From positions 1-57,013 of the forward strand of contig CACZQL010000063.1 of assembly GCA_902783365.1 (NCBI GenBank): a stretch of DNA of 57,013 nucleotides, read 5' to 3'. The stretch is from an uncultured Bacteroidia bacterium. Its GTDB lineage: Bacteria; Bacteroidota; Bacteroidia; Bacteroidales; F082. The notes beneath the pieces were generated by a model. That model saw nothing but the letters and a program-made list of their open reading frames with translations, was not told the DNA's origin and did no database searches. Position 1 is the first letter of the stretch, and each line of letters starts with the position of its first letter. A program made the position numbers and the translations under genes. This document shows positions 33,930-44,099 of this stretch, in pieces.

Positions 33930-34715
33930 TCATTTTTCCGGCAAAGAAGCCGTCTTGGCCTCCTTCCAGATGGCAATCATCTCCTCCAGGCTGAGATGCT
34001 GCACGCCTTTCCCTCTTTCGCGCGCCTGCTGTTCCAAGTAGTTGAAACGCTGCCGGAACTTGCGGTTGGTTTTCTCCAGGGCGTCGTCGGGATTCACGCC
34101 AATATAGATGCCGTAGGCGGCGAGGGCAAAGAGCAAGTCGCCGTATTCCGCCTCTATATTCTCTTGGTTGTCAGGCTTCTCCAGCTCATCGAAGAGTTCT
34201 TTCCTTTCCTCCTCCACCTTGTCCCAAGCCTCCTCGCTGCTAGGCCATCGGAAGCCCACACCAGCGGCTTTCTGTTGCATCCGATAGGCTTTCAGCATGG
34301 AGGGAAGCCCTTGCGGAACCCCGCCCAACACACTGCGGTTGTGTTCCCTTTCCAGCTTGATCTTCTCCCAGTTCTGCTCCACCTGCTCGGCGTTCTCCAC
34401 CTTCTCGTCCCCGAAGATGTGCGGGTGTCTGACGATCATCTTCTCACAGATGCCGTTCAGCACGTCGGTGATGTCGAAAGCCCCTTTCTCGGAGCCGATC
34501 TTCGCATAAAACACCAAGTGGAGCATCAGGTCGCCCAGTTCTTTCTTCACCTCGTTCAGGTCGTCGGCCAGGATGGCCTCGCTCAGCTCGAAGGTCTCCT
34601 CGATGGTGAGATGCCTAAGACTTTCAATGGTTTGTGTGCTGTCCCAGGGGCACCTTGCCCTCACCTGGTCCATGATGTCAAGCAGTCGCTTGAAAGCTTC
34701 AAGTCGTTTGTCCAT
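33930..34715 (-). CDS. mazG: Nucleoside triphosphate pyrophosphohydrolase MazG
   Basis: 261 residues, cytoplasmic; removes pyrophosphate from (non-canonical) NTPs. Two MazG repeats: RCPWDSTQT, EETFEL (E39, E40, E43) with ELGDLMLH (E59, D62) in the first, and EERKELFDEL with EAEYGDLLFAL in the second. The start at 34715 follows a -7 box; the longer frame starts inside it. Divergent from the PagL-like gene. Confidence 0.95.
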   Translation of the reverse strand: MDKRLEAFKRLLDIMDQVRARCPWDSTQTIESLRHLTIEETFELSEAILADDLNEVKKELGDLMLHLVFYAKIGSEKGAFDITDVLNGICEKMIVRHPHIFGDEKVENAEQVEQNWEKIKLEREHNRSVLGGVPQGLPSMLKAYRMQQKAAGVGFRWPSSEEAWDKVEEERKELFDELEKPDNQENIEAEYGDLLFALAAYGIYIGVNPDDALEKTNRKFRQRFNYLEQQARERGKGVQHLSLEEMIAIWKEAKTASLPEK

Positions 34716-34734
34716 ATCCGTTGTTTTGGGGCCG

Positions 34735-34742
34735 CAAAGATA
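34735..34742 (-). promoter_or_regulatory. -7 box of mazG
   Basis: TATCTTTG on the minus strand, 19 bases before the mazG start, in the 93-bp divergent gap. Confidence 0.6.
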
Positions 34743-34808
34743 GTTAATTTTAAAAAAAAGGCGTTGTTTTATCATAAAACCCACCAACTTCCGTTATAAT
34801 GTTTTGTG

Positions 34809-36065
34809 ATGAAAGGCCCTTTCAAACATATCGTCCTCCTCTTGCTTTTGCTGCTGTCCGCCCAATGGATGGACGGGCAGGAGCAATACTATTGGCTTCA
34901 GAACAGCAACATGATGATGGAGTTCCGGGGGCATTATGGCCTTTTTTACCACCATCATTTCGAGATGGAGCGTTTCAACGCCAAGTTTCCCGCCTTTGAG
35001 ATGTCGCTGTACCAGAAGACCTATGGCGAGAAGGACTGGCACAGTCTCTACAACTATCCCTACGTGGGGTGTACCTTCTACACTTCACAGCTGGGCGGTT
35101 TCGACGAGATTGGCAGTGTGGTGGCTTTGTATCCGTTCATCAACTATCCTTTGCTTTTCAACGACCGTTCGGAACTGACGTTCAAGTTCGGGGCGGGGTT
35201 GTCGTACCTGACCAACAAGTTCGACCATCTTGAGAATCCCTACAACTTCTCCATCGGCTCGCATCTGAACGGGGCGGTCAATCTCTCGTTCGAGTACCGG
35301 CAGTTGCTGACGCGGAGGCTGATGACGGTGGCTTCTTTCGGACTGACGCATTTCTCCAACGGCGCCACCAAGTCGCCCAACTACGGCTTGAACATCTTCA
35401 GCGGCGGGCTGGGCCTGGCCTTTTACATCAACGCGCCGCGACTCCCCTTCACCCCCGCCAGCCGGCCCGACTACTACCAGTTCGAGTTCGACGGCAAGAA
35501 ATGGTACTGCATCGACCTGGACTACGCCATCGGCGTAAAGGACGTGTCGCAGACCTTCGGCAAAAACGAGCAATATCTCGTGCACGACCTCTCCGTGAGA
35601 TTCCTGGCGCAGTTCACCACTTGCAGCCGGGCGGGCATCAGCCTGTCGTGGACCAAGGACAACTCCGACAAAGCCCTGGCCCCCAACCCTCCACAATACG
35701 AGAAAGAATACCAACTCATCAAGCCCAACATCGGAATCTGCTACTCCATGACCATGGACAAGCTCTCCTACATCTTCGAATTGGGCGCCCATCTCGACCT
35801 CAAGTACAAATCCGGACAAAGCAACTTCTTCAACGAATACTTCCTGAAGCCCCTCAACATGGCCACCGACATGCGTAAGGGTTCCTTCTACCAGAAGGTC
35901 ATGCTGCGCTACGAGGTCCACGAAAACATCTTCGCCAGCATTGCCCTCACCACCCATGTCGCCCGTGCCGACTTCCTCTGCCTCGGCATCGGCTATCGAT
36001 TCAACAACAAGTATTATCTCAACAAGCATGAAAAGAGTTCTCAACGTCCTCCTGGTCTTGATTAG
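34809..36065 (+). CDS. Acyloxyacyl hydrolase, lipid A deacylase PagL-like
   Basis: 418 residues from the ATG at 34809 (a GTG one codon earlier is less likely). After a signal peptide (cleavage near WMDG-QE) the protein is an outer-membrane beta-barrel, as seen from alternating aromatic strands and an aromatic C-terminal end. FGLTHFSNGATKSPNYGLN carries the His-Ser catalytic region of PagL-type lipid A 3-O-deacylases. Removal of an acyl chain from lipid A is the family function; exact position is not known here. The 3' end overlaps the next gene by 38 bp. Lipid A genes lpxK and lpxH are 10 kb away. Confidence 0.85.
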   Translation: MKGPFKHIVLLLLLLLSAQWMDGQEQYYWLQNSNMMMEFRGHYGLFYHHHFEMERFNAKFPAFEMSLYQKTYGEKDWHSLYNYPYVGCTFYTSQLGGFDEIGSVVALYPFINYPLLFNDRSELTFKFGAGLSYLTNKFDHLENPYNFSIGSHLNGAVNLSFEYRQLLTRRLMTVASFGLTHFSNGATKSPNYGLNIFSGGLGLAFYINAPRLPFTPASRPDYYQFEFDGKKWYCIDLDYAIGVKDVSQTFGKNEQYLVHDLSVRFLAQFTTCSRAGISLSWTKDNSDKALAPNPPQYEKEYQLIKPNIGICYSMTMDKLSYIFELGAHLDLKYKSGQSNFFNEYFLKPLNMATDMRKGSFYQKVMLRYEVHENIFASIALTTHVARADFLCLGIGYRFNNKYYLNKHEKSSQRPPGLD

Positions 36066-36930
36066 TCTGTTGCTCTGCGCGTGCGAAAAGGACATCTTCT
36101 TCTCCAACGGGCCGACCACCCAGACCGTCCGGACGATCCACGGCAAGTTCCGCTTCATCGAGTTGCACGACAATGTCGATGTCAACCTGGTGCATAGCGA
36201 CGGCACAAGCCCCGACAGCGCCACCGTCGTCAAAATCGTCACCGGCGAGAACCTGACCCCGGCCATCACCACCGTCATCCATGGTGACACTCTCGTCATC
36301 CGCAACGAGAACGTCCTCAACTGGCTGCGTCCCTACGATTACCCCTTGGAAGTCACAGTGTATTACGACACCTTATATAAAATAGTGTTCAACTCCAACG
36401 GCAACCTGAAATCCGACACGTTGAGAGGCTACGACAAACCCATGACCGACACCATCAACCGATACCTTTCGCACCTCTACCTCCGGGTGGAGGGAGGCTC
36501 CGGCGACATCAAGCTGCTGACCTGTTGCGACCGGTTGCACACCAACTACGAGTTCGGCACCTCCGCCGTGACCGTCGCGGGCAACGCGGCCATCGCCTAC
36601 ACCACCACCAGCTACAACAGCCACGGCCTCTTCGACGCCTCGCGCCTGGAAACCAACATCCACTACGTGTATGCCAGCGGCACCAACATCACCAAAACCA
36701 AGGCCTTCCACGAAGTGCAAATCGAGAACCATAACAACGGTGTGAACTATTATGTGGAATATACCGGAAAGAAAACCGTTTATCAGTATGATTCCCTGTC
36801 GCATGCCAGTGTTCCAACGCTCATCGACATCACTTGCCCCGAAGTACTTTCTTACAACAACACGGCTTACAACACCCTGGAATACCACAACGAAGTGTCG
36901 CAGTTCCAAAAAATCACCGAGCCCGAATAA
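36028..36930 (+). CDS. Head-GIN domain (DUF2807) lipoprotein
   Basis: 300 residues. The ATG at 36028 starts a signal peptide with a lipobox (LLLCAC-EKD). HGKFRFIELHDNVDVNLVHSD and the following regular, short-strand stretch match DUF2807, the head-GIN beta-helix found in putative auto-transporter adhesins. Its role is not established. Overlap with the PagL-like gene suggests co-expression. It converges with the CotH gene, with 17-bp overlap at the 3' ends. Confidence 0.8.
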   Translation: MKRVLNVLLVLISLLLCACEKDIFFSNGPTTQTVRTIHGKFRFIELHDNVDVNLVHSDGTSPDSATVVKIVTGENLTPAITTVIHGDTLVIRNENVLNWLRPYDYPLEVTVYYDTLYKIVFNSNGNLKSDTLRGYDKPMTDTINRYLSHLYLRVEGGSGDIKLLTCCDRLHTNYEFGTSAVTVAGNAAIAYTTTSYNSHGLFDASRLETNIHYVYASGTNITKTKAFHEVQIENHNNGVNYYVEYTGKKTVYQYDSLSHASVPTLIDITCPEVLSYNNTAYNTLEYHNEVSQFQKITEPE

Positions 36931-38740
36931 CCCGCGACACCCTGTCGCCGACACACAGGAAATAAAGGCCTGAAGGGAGGGGCACACGCATCGTGAGCTC
37001 ATTGTCACCTTGTCCGCATCTCAGCAGCCTCATCTCCACCAGCCGTCCTCTGGAATCCATGAGGAAAGCTGGCAGCAACCCCACCCGATCGGAATGGACC
37101 TTCAAGGTCAACTCGTCCACGAAGGGATTAGGAAACACCTCAATGTCAACCAATTCCTCGGTCCCTACCGCGAAAAAGGCCGTCATGTCGCGTTTGATCC
37201 GGTCGGAACGGACACGAAGGAAGTCATCCACATGCTCCACCGAGACCAGCCAACGCTCCACGCCCCTTTTGGGATGGTCGAAACGCTCAATTTGCGCAGG
37301 CACCTCCTCCCGCACCAGGTCGCGAATCTCTTCCACCCACGGATGGATGGAATCATAACAAAGCGCACCGCTCAACAAGCTGTTGAATCGTGCCACAAAA
37401 AGCTCCACAAATCCTTGATTCTCCAACAATTTCCTCAGAAAGAGGGTGGCGATGGGAGTGGCTGGCCACTCATAATGGCCGATGCAGGTGGCGTTGGCAA
37501 ACACATCCAAGTCGCCGTACAGCAAAGCCGCGTCGCCGTCAAAAAAAATCCAGCGCCAAGGTCTCCCCGGGGTTTTCCAACAACGCATGTTGTTGCCCGG
37601 CCAGTCCTTGTTCCCAATAAAAATCTCAAATAGCTGATAATCAATAAAATTATCCAAATCAATCTGTCCACACAGATAGGCATAGTTCGACGAATCCGAC
37701 AAATCGGCGGTTTGCACCCAGTCCCTCAAGGCCAGGAACTCCAGGCTGTCGCCCGCGTCGAGCTGTCCCTCCCAAGAGCTGATGATGTCGCAATCGTCGG
37801 GATCCACGTCATAATACCATTCCAGATAACGTTCGTCGGGTTTCTCCCTCAGGTAATAGATGCCCCAGTATTCCCCGTTGAGGAACACCACGGCGGGGCG
37901 GCTTGCCAGGGCGTCCACCCGGAGACGTTGGGCCATTTTGTTGCACACATAGTCGGTGATGCAGGTCTCGCTCCAAGGGTCACAGAAGGGCTTGACCACC
38001 AGTCTTTTGTATTGCGTCGCTTCCCGTTCAGCGAACAGCTTGTGCTTGAATTGCTTTTCCCCATACTCCTTGCGCGCATAGAGTTTCAGTCCCTTTTGAG
38101 GGATGCGTCGGGCGTTATTGCCTTGGGTACGCAAGCCGGCGCGCTGGTTGAACCCGGTGTTGTCGAGTTCATAGAACTCCACGTTGCACAGCCGTTCCCA
38201 TTCGCGTCCTTCCTGATAGTAATTCCCCGACCATAAGGGGTCGTCGGGGTCGAAATGGGTGCCAGGCACCAGGATGCCCGTGTCGGCGTCGAACAGGGCA
38301 AGGGAGTCGGCACAGATGGAGAGCACGGGGAGTCCATGGGTATCCACGCCCATGGAGGATATTAAATAGGTGTTTCCCACCACCTCGCTCACCCGACGGT
38401 CTTCGTCGTCGAACGCTGCCGCGCGGATCACCACAGTGCGGCGCACCGAATCCGGGACGAACATCATGTCGTCCGTCGCGATGGCGACACGATAGATGGA
38501 GGAAGTGGAAAGCAGACGCTCATCCACCCTCATGGGACCGAGGTAAGGATGAGCGTCAGCGGTCGGCGTAGCGCCGTTGGTCGTATAGAAAATGCGATGT
38601 TGCGGGTCTTGGCATTGCAGCTCCAGCGTGAAGGGTTCCTCATAAAAGCCGCCGGGATGGGAAAAAGACACCTTTCCCATCTGCGCCCTACCCAACAGCG
38701 GCAGGAGCGCGACAAGCAGCAAAACGAGGCAACGTCCCAT
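36914..38740 (-). CDS. CotH-family protein with chitobiase-type domain and T9SS signal
   Basis: 608 residues. The start at 38740 begins a signal peptide ([20 protein letters not shown]); it shares one base with the proS stop (TGATG), indicating coupling. A chitobiase/beta-hexosaminidase C-terminal-like domain comes first (FSHPGGFYEEPFTLELQC, IFYTTNGATPT). The CotH kinase-like part follows, with RTQGNNARRIPQKGLKLYAR, GEYWGIYYLREK and DFDGDAAL-like IFFDGDAALLYGD. The end (VEVFPNPF-type, then GLYFLCVGDRVSRVI) is a T9SS sorting domain. A secreted protein kinase role is known for some CotH proteins; here it is inferred only. Confidence 0.87.
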   Translation of the reverse strand: MGRCLVLLLVALLPLLGRAQMGKVSFSHPGGFYEEPFTLELQCQDPQHRIFYTTNGATPTADAHPYLGPMRVDERLLSTSSIYRVAIATDDMMFVPDSVRRTVVIRAAAFDDEDRRVSEVVGNTYLISSMGVDTHGLPVLSICADSLALFDADTGILVPGTHFDPDDPLWSGNYYQEGREWERLCNVEFYELDNTGFNQRAGLRTQGNNARRIPQKGLKLYARKEYGEKQFKHKLFAEREATQYKRLVVKPFCDPWSETCITDYVCNKMAQRLRVDALASRPAVVFLNGEYWGIYYLREKPDERYLEWYYDVDPDDCDIISSWEGQLDAGDSLEFLALRDWVQTADLSDSSNYAYLCGQIDLDNFIDYQLFEIFIGNKDWPGNNMRCWKTPGRPWRWIFFDGDAALLYGDLDVFANATCIGHYEWPATPIATLFLRKLLENQGFVELFVARFNSLLSGALCYDSIHPWVEEIRDLVREEVPAQIERFDHPKRGVERWLVSVEHVDDFLRVRSDRIKRDMTAFFAVGTEELVDIEVFPNPFVDELTLKVHSDRVGLLPAFLMDSRGRLVEMRLLRCGQGDNELTMRVPLPSGLYFLCVGDRVSRVIRAR

Positions 38741-40212
38741 CAATATGCCTTTGCGAAATAGACCCTCATCTTGGCGGGTTTGCCGGAATACACGTCGAAG
38801 CCGTCTTCTTCCTTGACTTCCAAGGGGATGAAACGCAAGGTGGCCTTGGTTTCCTCCTTGATTTTCAGTTCGGTCTCGGTAGTGCCGTCCCAGAAAGCGT
38901 GGACGAAGCCGCCCTTCTCGATCTGGTCCTTGAACTCGTCCCAAGTATTCACATCGTAGGTGTTGGCGTTGCGGTAGTCGAGCACCTTTTTATACATGTT
39001 GGCTTGGATGGTCTCCATCAAGCCTTTGACGGTTTCCACGATGCCTTCGTAGCGGGCCGACTCCTTGGTCATGGTGTCGCGGCGGGCCAGTTCGACGGTA
39101 CCTTCTTTTACGTCGCGGGGGCCTACCACCAGGCGGACCGGCACGCCTTTGAGTTCCCATTCGTGGAACTTGAAGCCCGGTTTCTGCGTGTCGCGGTCGT
39201 CGAACTTCACGCGGAGGCCGGCGTCAACGAGTTGTTGTTTCATCTCCTCGCAGCGGGCGAAGGTCATGGCTTTCTCCTCGTCGTTCTTGTAAATGGGCAC
39301 GATGACCACTTGGATTGGGGCGATTTTGGGAGGAAGCACGAGGCCGTCGTCGTCGGAGTGCGACATGATGAGGGCGCCCATCAAGCGGGTGGAGACGCCC
39401 CAGGAGGTGGCCCACACGTATTCCAGTTTGTTCTCTTTGTTGAGGAACTTCACGTCGAAGGCCTTGGCGAAGTTCTGTCCCAGGAAGTGGGAGGTGCCAG
39501 CCTGGAGGGCTTTGCCATCCTGCATCAAGGCTTCGATGCAATAGGTGTTGAGGGCGCCTGCGAAGCGCTCGTTGGCCGATTTCACGCCTTGATAGACGGG
39601 GATGGCCAGGAATTTCTCCGCGAAGTCGGTATAGACGCCGAGCATCTTTTTGGCTTCCACCTCGGCCTCTTCCATGGTGGCGTGGGCGGTATGGCCTTCC
39701 TGCCACAGGAACTCGGCGGTGCGGAGGAAGAGGCGGGTGCGCATCTCCCAGCGGACCACGTTGGCCCATTGGTTACAGAGGATGGGGAGGTCGCGATAGC
39801 TCTTCACCCAGTTGCGATAGGTGTCCCAGATGATGGTCTCGGAGGTGGGGCGCACGATGAGCTCCTCTTCCAGTTTGGCGGAGGGGTCCACCACCACACC
39901 GTTGCCGTTGGGGTCGTTCATCAGACGATGGTGTGTCACCACGGCGCACTCTTTGGCGAAGCCTTCCACATGGTCGGCCTCACGGCTGAAAAAACTCTTG
40001 GGAATGAACAGCGGGAAATAGGCGTTCACATGGCCGGTGTCCTTGAACATCTTGTCAAGGGCGTCGTGCATGAATTCCCAAATTGCATAGCCGTAAGGTT
40101 TGATCACCATACAGCCTCTCACGGCGGACTGTTCCGCCAAATCGGCCTTCACCACAAGGTCGTTGTACCACTGCGAATAATTTTCTGCTCGGGTTGTCAA
40201 TTCTTTTGCCAT
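38740..40212 (-). CDS. proS: Prolyl-tRNA synthetase (archaeal/eukaryotic-type)
   Basis: 490 residues. The start at 40212 ([20 protein letters not shown]) lies after a -7 box. Class II motifs are visible: [10 protein letters not shown] (motif 2 region), [21 protein letters not shown], and a C-terminal anticodon-binding domain ([12 protein letters not shown]). No editing insertion is present, typical of the short ProS type 3 used by Bacteroidota. Charges tRNA-Pro in the cytoplasm. Followed directly by the CotH gene with a one-base overlap. Confidence 0.97.
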   Translation of the reverse strand: MAKELTTRAENYSQWYNDLVVKADLAEQSAVRGCMVIKPYGYAIWEFMHDALDKMFKDTGHVNAYFPLFIPKSFFSREADHVEGFAKECAVVTHHRLMNDPNGNGVVVDPSAKLEEELIVRPTSETIIWDTYRNWVKSYRDLPILCNQWANVVRWEMRTRLFLRTAEFLWQEGHTAHATMEEAEVEAKKMLGVYTDFAEKFLAIPVYQGVKSANERFAGALNTYCIEALMQDGKALQAGTSHFLGQNFAKAFDVKFLNKENKLEYVWATSWGVSTRLMGALIMSHSDDDGLVLPPKIAPIQVVIVPIYKNDEEKAMTFARCEEMKQQLVDAGLRVKFDDRDTQKPGFKFHEWELKGVPVRLVVGPRDVKEGTVELARRDTMTKESARYEGIVETVKGLMETIQANMYKKVLDYRNANTYDVNTWDEFKDQIEKGGFVHAFWDGTTETELKIKEETKATLRFIPLEVKEEDGFDVYSGKPAKMRVYFAKAY

Positions 40213-40256
40213 CTTGGTATAATATTTGTATAATTTCTTGGGTTGCTTTGCGACTG

Positions 40257-40264
40257 CAAAGATA
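40257..40264 (-). promoter_or_regulatory. -7 box of proS
   Basis: TATCTTTG on the minus strand, 44 bases before the proS start, in the 91-bp divergent gap. Confidence 0.6.
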
Positions 40265-40303
40265 GAAAAAAGATAGTAAATTAAACATAAAACATAACAA
40301 ACG

Positions 40304-41689
40304 ATGAAAGCAATGAGAATCATTCCCGTCCTGTTGGCTGCCTTGGCAGTCGTCGGATGCTCCTCCAACAAGAGGATGGCCTACGATGACACCTATTATT
40401 CGCCCTACGACGCCCCGCGCGGAGGCAACGCCGGCAGAAACGGAGGCAATGTCGGCCCCGAGATCAGCAGCAGCTCCACCTACGATTATCAAACCTACTA
40501 CTCCGACAGCAGGAACTTTGAAACGAATGTGGATCCTGTGTATCAGACCACTGAGACGGTGACTGACACCAACGGCGTGGTTTACACCACCACCGAGACC
40601 TACTACGACGCCGACTTCGCCGCCCGCATCAAGCGCTTCGGCACCGAGGCCACCTCCACCCTGGACTATTACGACGACTACTACACCGGAGGCAATGGCG
40701 GCGGCAACACCTACGTCTATGTAGGCGACAGCTGGAACTGGGGCTTCTATCCCTACCGCCCGGCTTTCTACTATGATTACTACTTCTATCCCAGCTACTA
40801 CTACGGCTTCTACAGCCCCTGGTACTACGATTACTACTGGTATCGTCCCTACTACTGGTACAGCAGCTACTACTGGGGATGGAACTATCCTCATTGGCAC
40901 CACCATCACCACCATCATCACGACCACTTCGGGAATGGCGGCTATGGAGGCTACAACAGCGGACACCAAAACGACTTTAGCAACTATGTGGCCACCGTGC
41001 AACGCAACAACACCCCCGGCTCCATGAGCTACCGCACCACTGCTCAGCCCGGCAACAGGACCAGTGCCAGCAACGCCAGCGTCTCCGGCAGGACCGGCGC
41101 CAACAGTGCCAGCGTCTCCGGCAGGACCAACAGCGTCAACGGTGGAAGCTCCACCCGTCCCACCATCAACAACGGCACCGCCAGACCGAACAGCAGCGTT
41201 TCCGTGAGACCCTCGACCGGCACCGGCACCAGCGTCCGCCCGACCCCCGGCACGAGCGGAAGAACCGGCAACACCGCCACGGCCTCCCGTCCTAGCACCA
41301 GCAACACCAACCGCCCCAGCGCCACGGGCAGCAACTCCACCGGCCGCAAGACCTACACCTCGCCTACCGAAAGCCACCCCTCGCGCTCCAGCTCCGAATA
41401 TGTCAGGCCCAACCCGTCGAACACCAGACCCGCTTCCTCCGGCAACACTAACCGCAGCTACGGCAACACCAACCGCGGCTCCAGCAACATGAACCGCGGC
41501 ACCTCCACCCCGAGAAGCACCAGCACCCCGTCGAGAAGCTCCAGCCCGAGCTACAACAGCGGCAGCAGCCGTGGCGGCGGTAGCTACAGCGGCGGCAGCC
41601 ACAGCAGCAGCTCCAGCAGCCGCGGAAGCTCCAGCAGCTCAAGCCATAGCAGTGGCGGCGGTCGCAGCAGCGGCGGCGGAAGACGCTAA
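40304..41689 (+). CDS. Low-complexity Tyr-, His- and Ser-rich lipoprotein
   Basis: 461 residues. The signal peptide ends in a lipobox (AVVGC-SSN). Three compositional zones follow: a Thr/Tyr-rich N-terminal part; a zone ~145-200 made largely of Tyr, Trp, Phe and Pro; then a run of eight His (encoded near 40898-40929). The last ~220 residues are disordered Ser/Thr/Asn/Arg/Gly/Pro with a (S/R)GGG tail. I recognise no family. A surface, metal-binding or adhesive role is a guess from composition. The gene starts close to proS, divergent, and ends 10 bp before the FadL-type porin. Confidence 0.8.
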   Translation: MKAMRIIPVLLAALAVVGCSSNKRMAYDDTYYSPYDAPRGGNAGRNGGNVGPEISSSSTYDYQTYYSDSRNFETNVDPVYQTTETVTDTNGVVYTTTETYYDADFAARIKRFGTEATSTLDYYDDYYTGGNGGGNTYVYVGDSWNWGFYPYRPAFYYDYYFYPSYYYGFYSPWYYDYYWYRPYYWYSSYYWGWNYPHWHHHHHHHHDHFGNGGYGGYNSGHQNDFSNYVATVQRNNTPGSMSYRTTAQPGNRTSASNASVSGRTGANSASVSGRTNSVNGGSSTRPTINNGTARPNSSVSVRPSTGTGTSVRPTPGTSGRTGNTATASRPSTSNTNRPSATGSNSTGRKTYTSPTESHPSRSSSEYVRPNPSNTRPASSGNTNRSYGNTNRGSSNMNRGTSTPRSTSTPSRSSSPSYNSGSSRGGGSYSGGSHSSSSSSRGSSSSSSHSSGGGRSSGGGRR

Positions 41690-41699
41690 ACCTTGAAAG

Positions 41700-43217
41700 A
41701 TGAAATCCAACCTACTCAAATCAATAGTAACACTCTCACTTCTCGTATCATCCACACTTTATGCACAAGGTGTGGATGATGCCATTTTCAATGCCCGGAA
41801 AACCTACGAAGGCACGGGGAGAAGCATGGCCATGGGCAACGCCATGGGCGCCCTCGGCGGCGACATCACCGCCATGTGCGTCAACCCCGCCGGCCTTGGC
41901 CTGTACCGCAAAGGCGAGTTCACGTTCTCCACAGGACTGCAACACAACCTGTCTTTGTCCTCCGACTTCGGCAACAACACCCTCAGAGGTAAGGCCAACG
42001 TCTCCATCCCCAACACCGGCTATGTCGGCACCATACAATGGAGCAACTACCGCCCCCTCCGCTACATGCAGTTCGCCATCGGCCTCACCCGGACCAACGA
42101 CTACAGCTACCATGCCGACGCCCAAGGGCTCAACCCCAACAGCTCCATGATGGACGCCTACCTCCAAACCATCGACGGCATCGACGAGCTGTTCGACCCA
42201 AGCCTCTACAACCCGGGCGACTACCTCAGCGAGAACTATCCCTACGACTTGCACCCCGCCTGGGAGACCTACCTCATCGACCGGTTCCACGACTCCGCCG
42301 GATACTACTACAACAGCCCCATCCCCCAAGGCAACCTGCACCAACGCAACGAAGTCAACTCGAAAGGCCGTTCGGAGGAATGGACCTTCGCCTTGAGCGC
42401 CAACTACTTCGACAAGCTCTATCTCGGTGCCAGCATGGGACTAACCCACTTGAAAAGAAGCCTCGTCCGCACCTATACCGAAACGCCCGGCAACCCCAAC
42501 GCCCCCGACAACACCTTTAATGAATGGTCGTTCATGGAGGAGCTTGACATCGCCGGCTGGGGCATCAACTTCAAATGCGGCATCGTGTATCATCCCGCCC
42601 GCTGGCTCCGCATCGGCGCCGCTTGGCACTCCCGCACCCGCTACGCCCTCGACGAGACCTGGTCCACCACCACCGAGGCCAGACTGCTCAGCAACCATCA
42701 GGAAGACTACCACAAGCACCTCTCCCCCACCGCCTACAACGACTACGACTTCAAATCGCCCCACACCTTCATCGGCAGCCTGGCGTTCTTCCTCGGCTCC
42801 AGAGGTCTGCTCACCACCGACGTGGAATACCTCAACTACGGCAGTTCAAGGTTCTATAGCAACACCATGAGCTTCAACAACACCAACAACGAGCTCGACC
42901 GCCTGCTGAAAAGCACCTTCAACATCAGGGTCGGCACCGAATGGAGACTGAGACAATATTTCATTCGTGGAGGCCTCGCCTACTACGGCAGCCCCTACGG
43001 ATTCGGGGAGAACGACGGCAGCGTGAAGAAACTCGCCCTCGGCATCGGCTATGCCACGCACGACGACACCTATTGGGATTTCGCCTACGAACTCACCGAG
43101 ACAAGTACCCTATACACTCCTTACAGCTATTACGTGGACGGGGTGAACATCGCCGGCGACATCATGCAACGCCAACTCAGAAACAAGTTCATCGTCACCC
43201 TCAAAGTCAAAATCTAA
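41700..43217 (+). CDS. OmpP1/FadL-family outer-membrane transporter
   Basis: 505 residues, outer-membrane beta-barrel. The signal peptide (cleavage near LYAQ) is followed by GRSMAMGNAMGALGGDITAMCVNPAGLGLYRKGEF, typical of the N-terminal hatch of FadL/OmpP1 proteins. Alternating beta-strands fill the rest, and the C-terminus ends KFIVTLKVKI. The family moves hydrophobic compounds such as fatty acids; the actual ligand is unknown. Positioned 10 bp after the low-complexity lipoprotein, so probably co-transcribed. A bidirectional terminator follows. Confidence 0.88.
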   Translation: MKSNLLKSIVTLSLLVSSTLYAQGVDDAIFNARKTYEGTGRSMAMGNAMGALGGDITAMCVNPAGLGLYRKGEFTFSTGLQHNLSLSSDFGNNTLRGKANVSIPNTGYVGTIQWSNYRPLRYMQFAIGLTRTNDYSYHADAQGLNPNSSMMDAYLQTIDGIDELFDPSLYNPGDYLSENYPYDLHPAWETYLIDRFHDSAGYYYNSPIPQGNLHQRNEVNSKGRSEEWTFALSANYFDKLYLGASMGLTHLKRSLVRTYTETPGNPNAPDNTFNEWSFMEELDIAGWGINFKCGIVYHPARWLRIGAAWHSRTRYALDETWSTTTEARLLSNHQEDYHKHLSPTAYNDYDFKSPHTFIGSLAFFLGSRGLLTTDVEYLNYGSSRFYSNTMSFNNTNNELDRLLKSTFNIRVGTEWRLRQYFIRGGLAYYGSPYGFGENDGSVKKLALGIGYATHDDTYWDFAYELTETSTLYTPYSYYVDGVNIAGDIMQRQLRNKFIVTLKVKI

Positions 43218-43258
43218 CTGATAACTGTCAACTGTCAACTGATAACTGAAAACTACCA
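43217..43258. repeat. 7-bp tandem array, unit ACTGATA/ACTGTCA
   Basis: Six units at exact 7-bp steps: ACTGATA, ACTGTCA, ACTGTCA, ACTGATA, ACTGAAA, ACTACCA, starting at the last base of the porin stop codon and ending just before the terminator. Confidence 0.9.
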
Positions 43259-43263
43259 CGAAT

Positions 43264-43298
43264 AAAAAAAGGGGCTGCTGCCGCAGCCCCTTTTTTTA
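43264..43298. terminator. Bidirectional terminator
   Basis: GGGGCTGC pairs with GCAGCCCC around a four-base loop, flanked by runs of A on the left and T on the right, so it can stop both the porin (plus) and the zinc-ribbon gene (minus). Confidence 0.92.
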
Positions 43299-44084
43299 TT
43301 CATGGTAGTTTTCGATGATGGCCTTATCGACCAGGATTCGTCCGCAGTACTCGCAGACGATGATTTTCTTGTGCGTGCAGATATCCAACTGGTGTTGGGG
43401 AGGAATCTTGTTGAAGCAACCTCCGCAGGCGTCGCGGTTGATGCCCACCACGGCAAGACCGTTACGGGCGTTCTTGCGGATGCGCTTGTAAGCCACCAAC
43501 AGACGGTCCTCAATCACACTCTCACACTCTGAAGAGCGAATCAACAGGGCTTCTTCTTCCTTCTGAGTGTCCTCGATGATGGACTTCAGCTCTTCTTTCT
43601 TGGCGATGAGGTCGGCCTTGCGCTCTTCAAGACGTTGCTGGGCGACAGCGATCTTTTGATTGTAGTCCTCCGACTTGGCAGTGGCCTCTCTGATGCGTTT
43701 CTCGCTCAATTGGATATCAAGTTGTTGATACTCAATCTCCTTGCTCAATGAATCGTATTCACGGTTATTACGGACATTGTTTTGTTGCTCCTCATATTTC
43801 TTGATGAGGGCCTCAGCCTCCTTGATTTTAATCTTGTAGTTGGCGATGTCGGTAGTGAACTTCTTGATTTCGTCTTGGAAATTATGGATGCGGGTCTCCA
43901 GACCTGCCACCTCGTCCTCCAAGTCCTGCACTTCCAAAGGCAACTCACCCCGGTAGGCTCTAATCTTATCTATCTTGGAATCAACCTGTTGCAAGGTGTA
44001 TAAAGCCTCCAACTTCTGTTCGATGCTGACCTCGAGCTGCTCTTCAGGGGTCGCGGCAATCTTGACTTCTTTCTTCTCTGCCAT
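43296..44084 (-). CDS. Coiled-coil protein with C4-type zinc ribbon
   Basis: 262 residues, cytoplasmic. An N-terminal ~190-residue two-stranded coiled coil (Glu/Lys/Gln rich) is followed by a zinc ribbon with CGGCFNKIPP and CEYCGRIL (four Cys). This is the CT398-like/zf-RING_7 family, found beside Nif3 genes in Bacteroidota. Possibly a nucleic-acid or protein-assembly factor; function not established. It lies 15 bp after the Nif3-like gene, forming an operon. Its last codons run to the edge of the bidirectional terminator. Confidence 0.88.
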   Translation of the reverse strand: MAEKKEVKIAATPEEQLEVSIEQKLEALYTLQQVDSKIDKIRAYRGELPLEVQDLEDEVAGLETRIHNFQDEIKKFTTDIANYKIKIKEAEALIKKYEEQQNNVRNNREYDSLSKEIEYQQLDIQLSEKRIREATAKSEDYNQKIAVAQQRLEERKADLIAKKEELKSIIEDTQKEEEALLIRSSECESVIEDRLLVAYKRIRKNARNGLAVVGINRDACGGCFNKIPPQHQLDICTHKKIIVCEYCGRILVDKAIIENYHE

Positions 44085-44099
44085 GGTATGAATGTTTGA

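Noticed and set aside
40055..41602. 515-codon minus-strand frame over the low-complexity lipoprotein
   Set aside because: Almost only Ala, Val and Gly, produced by the Ser/Tyr/Asn repeats of the plus strand; no start signals.
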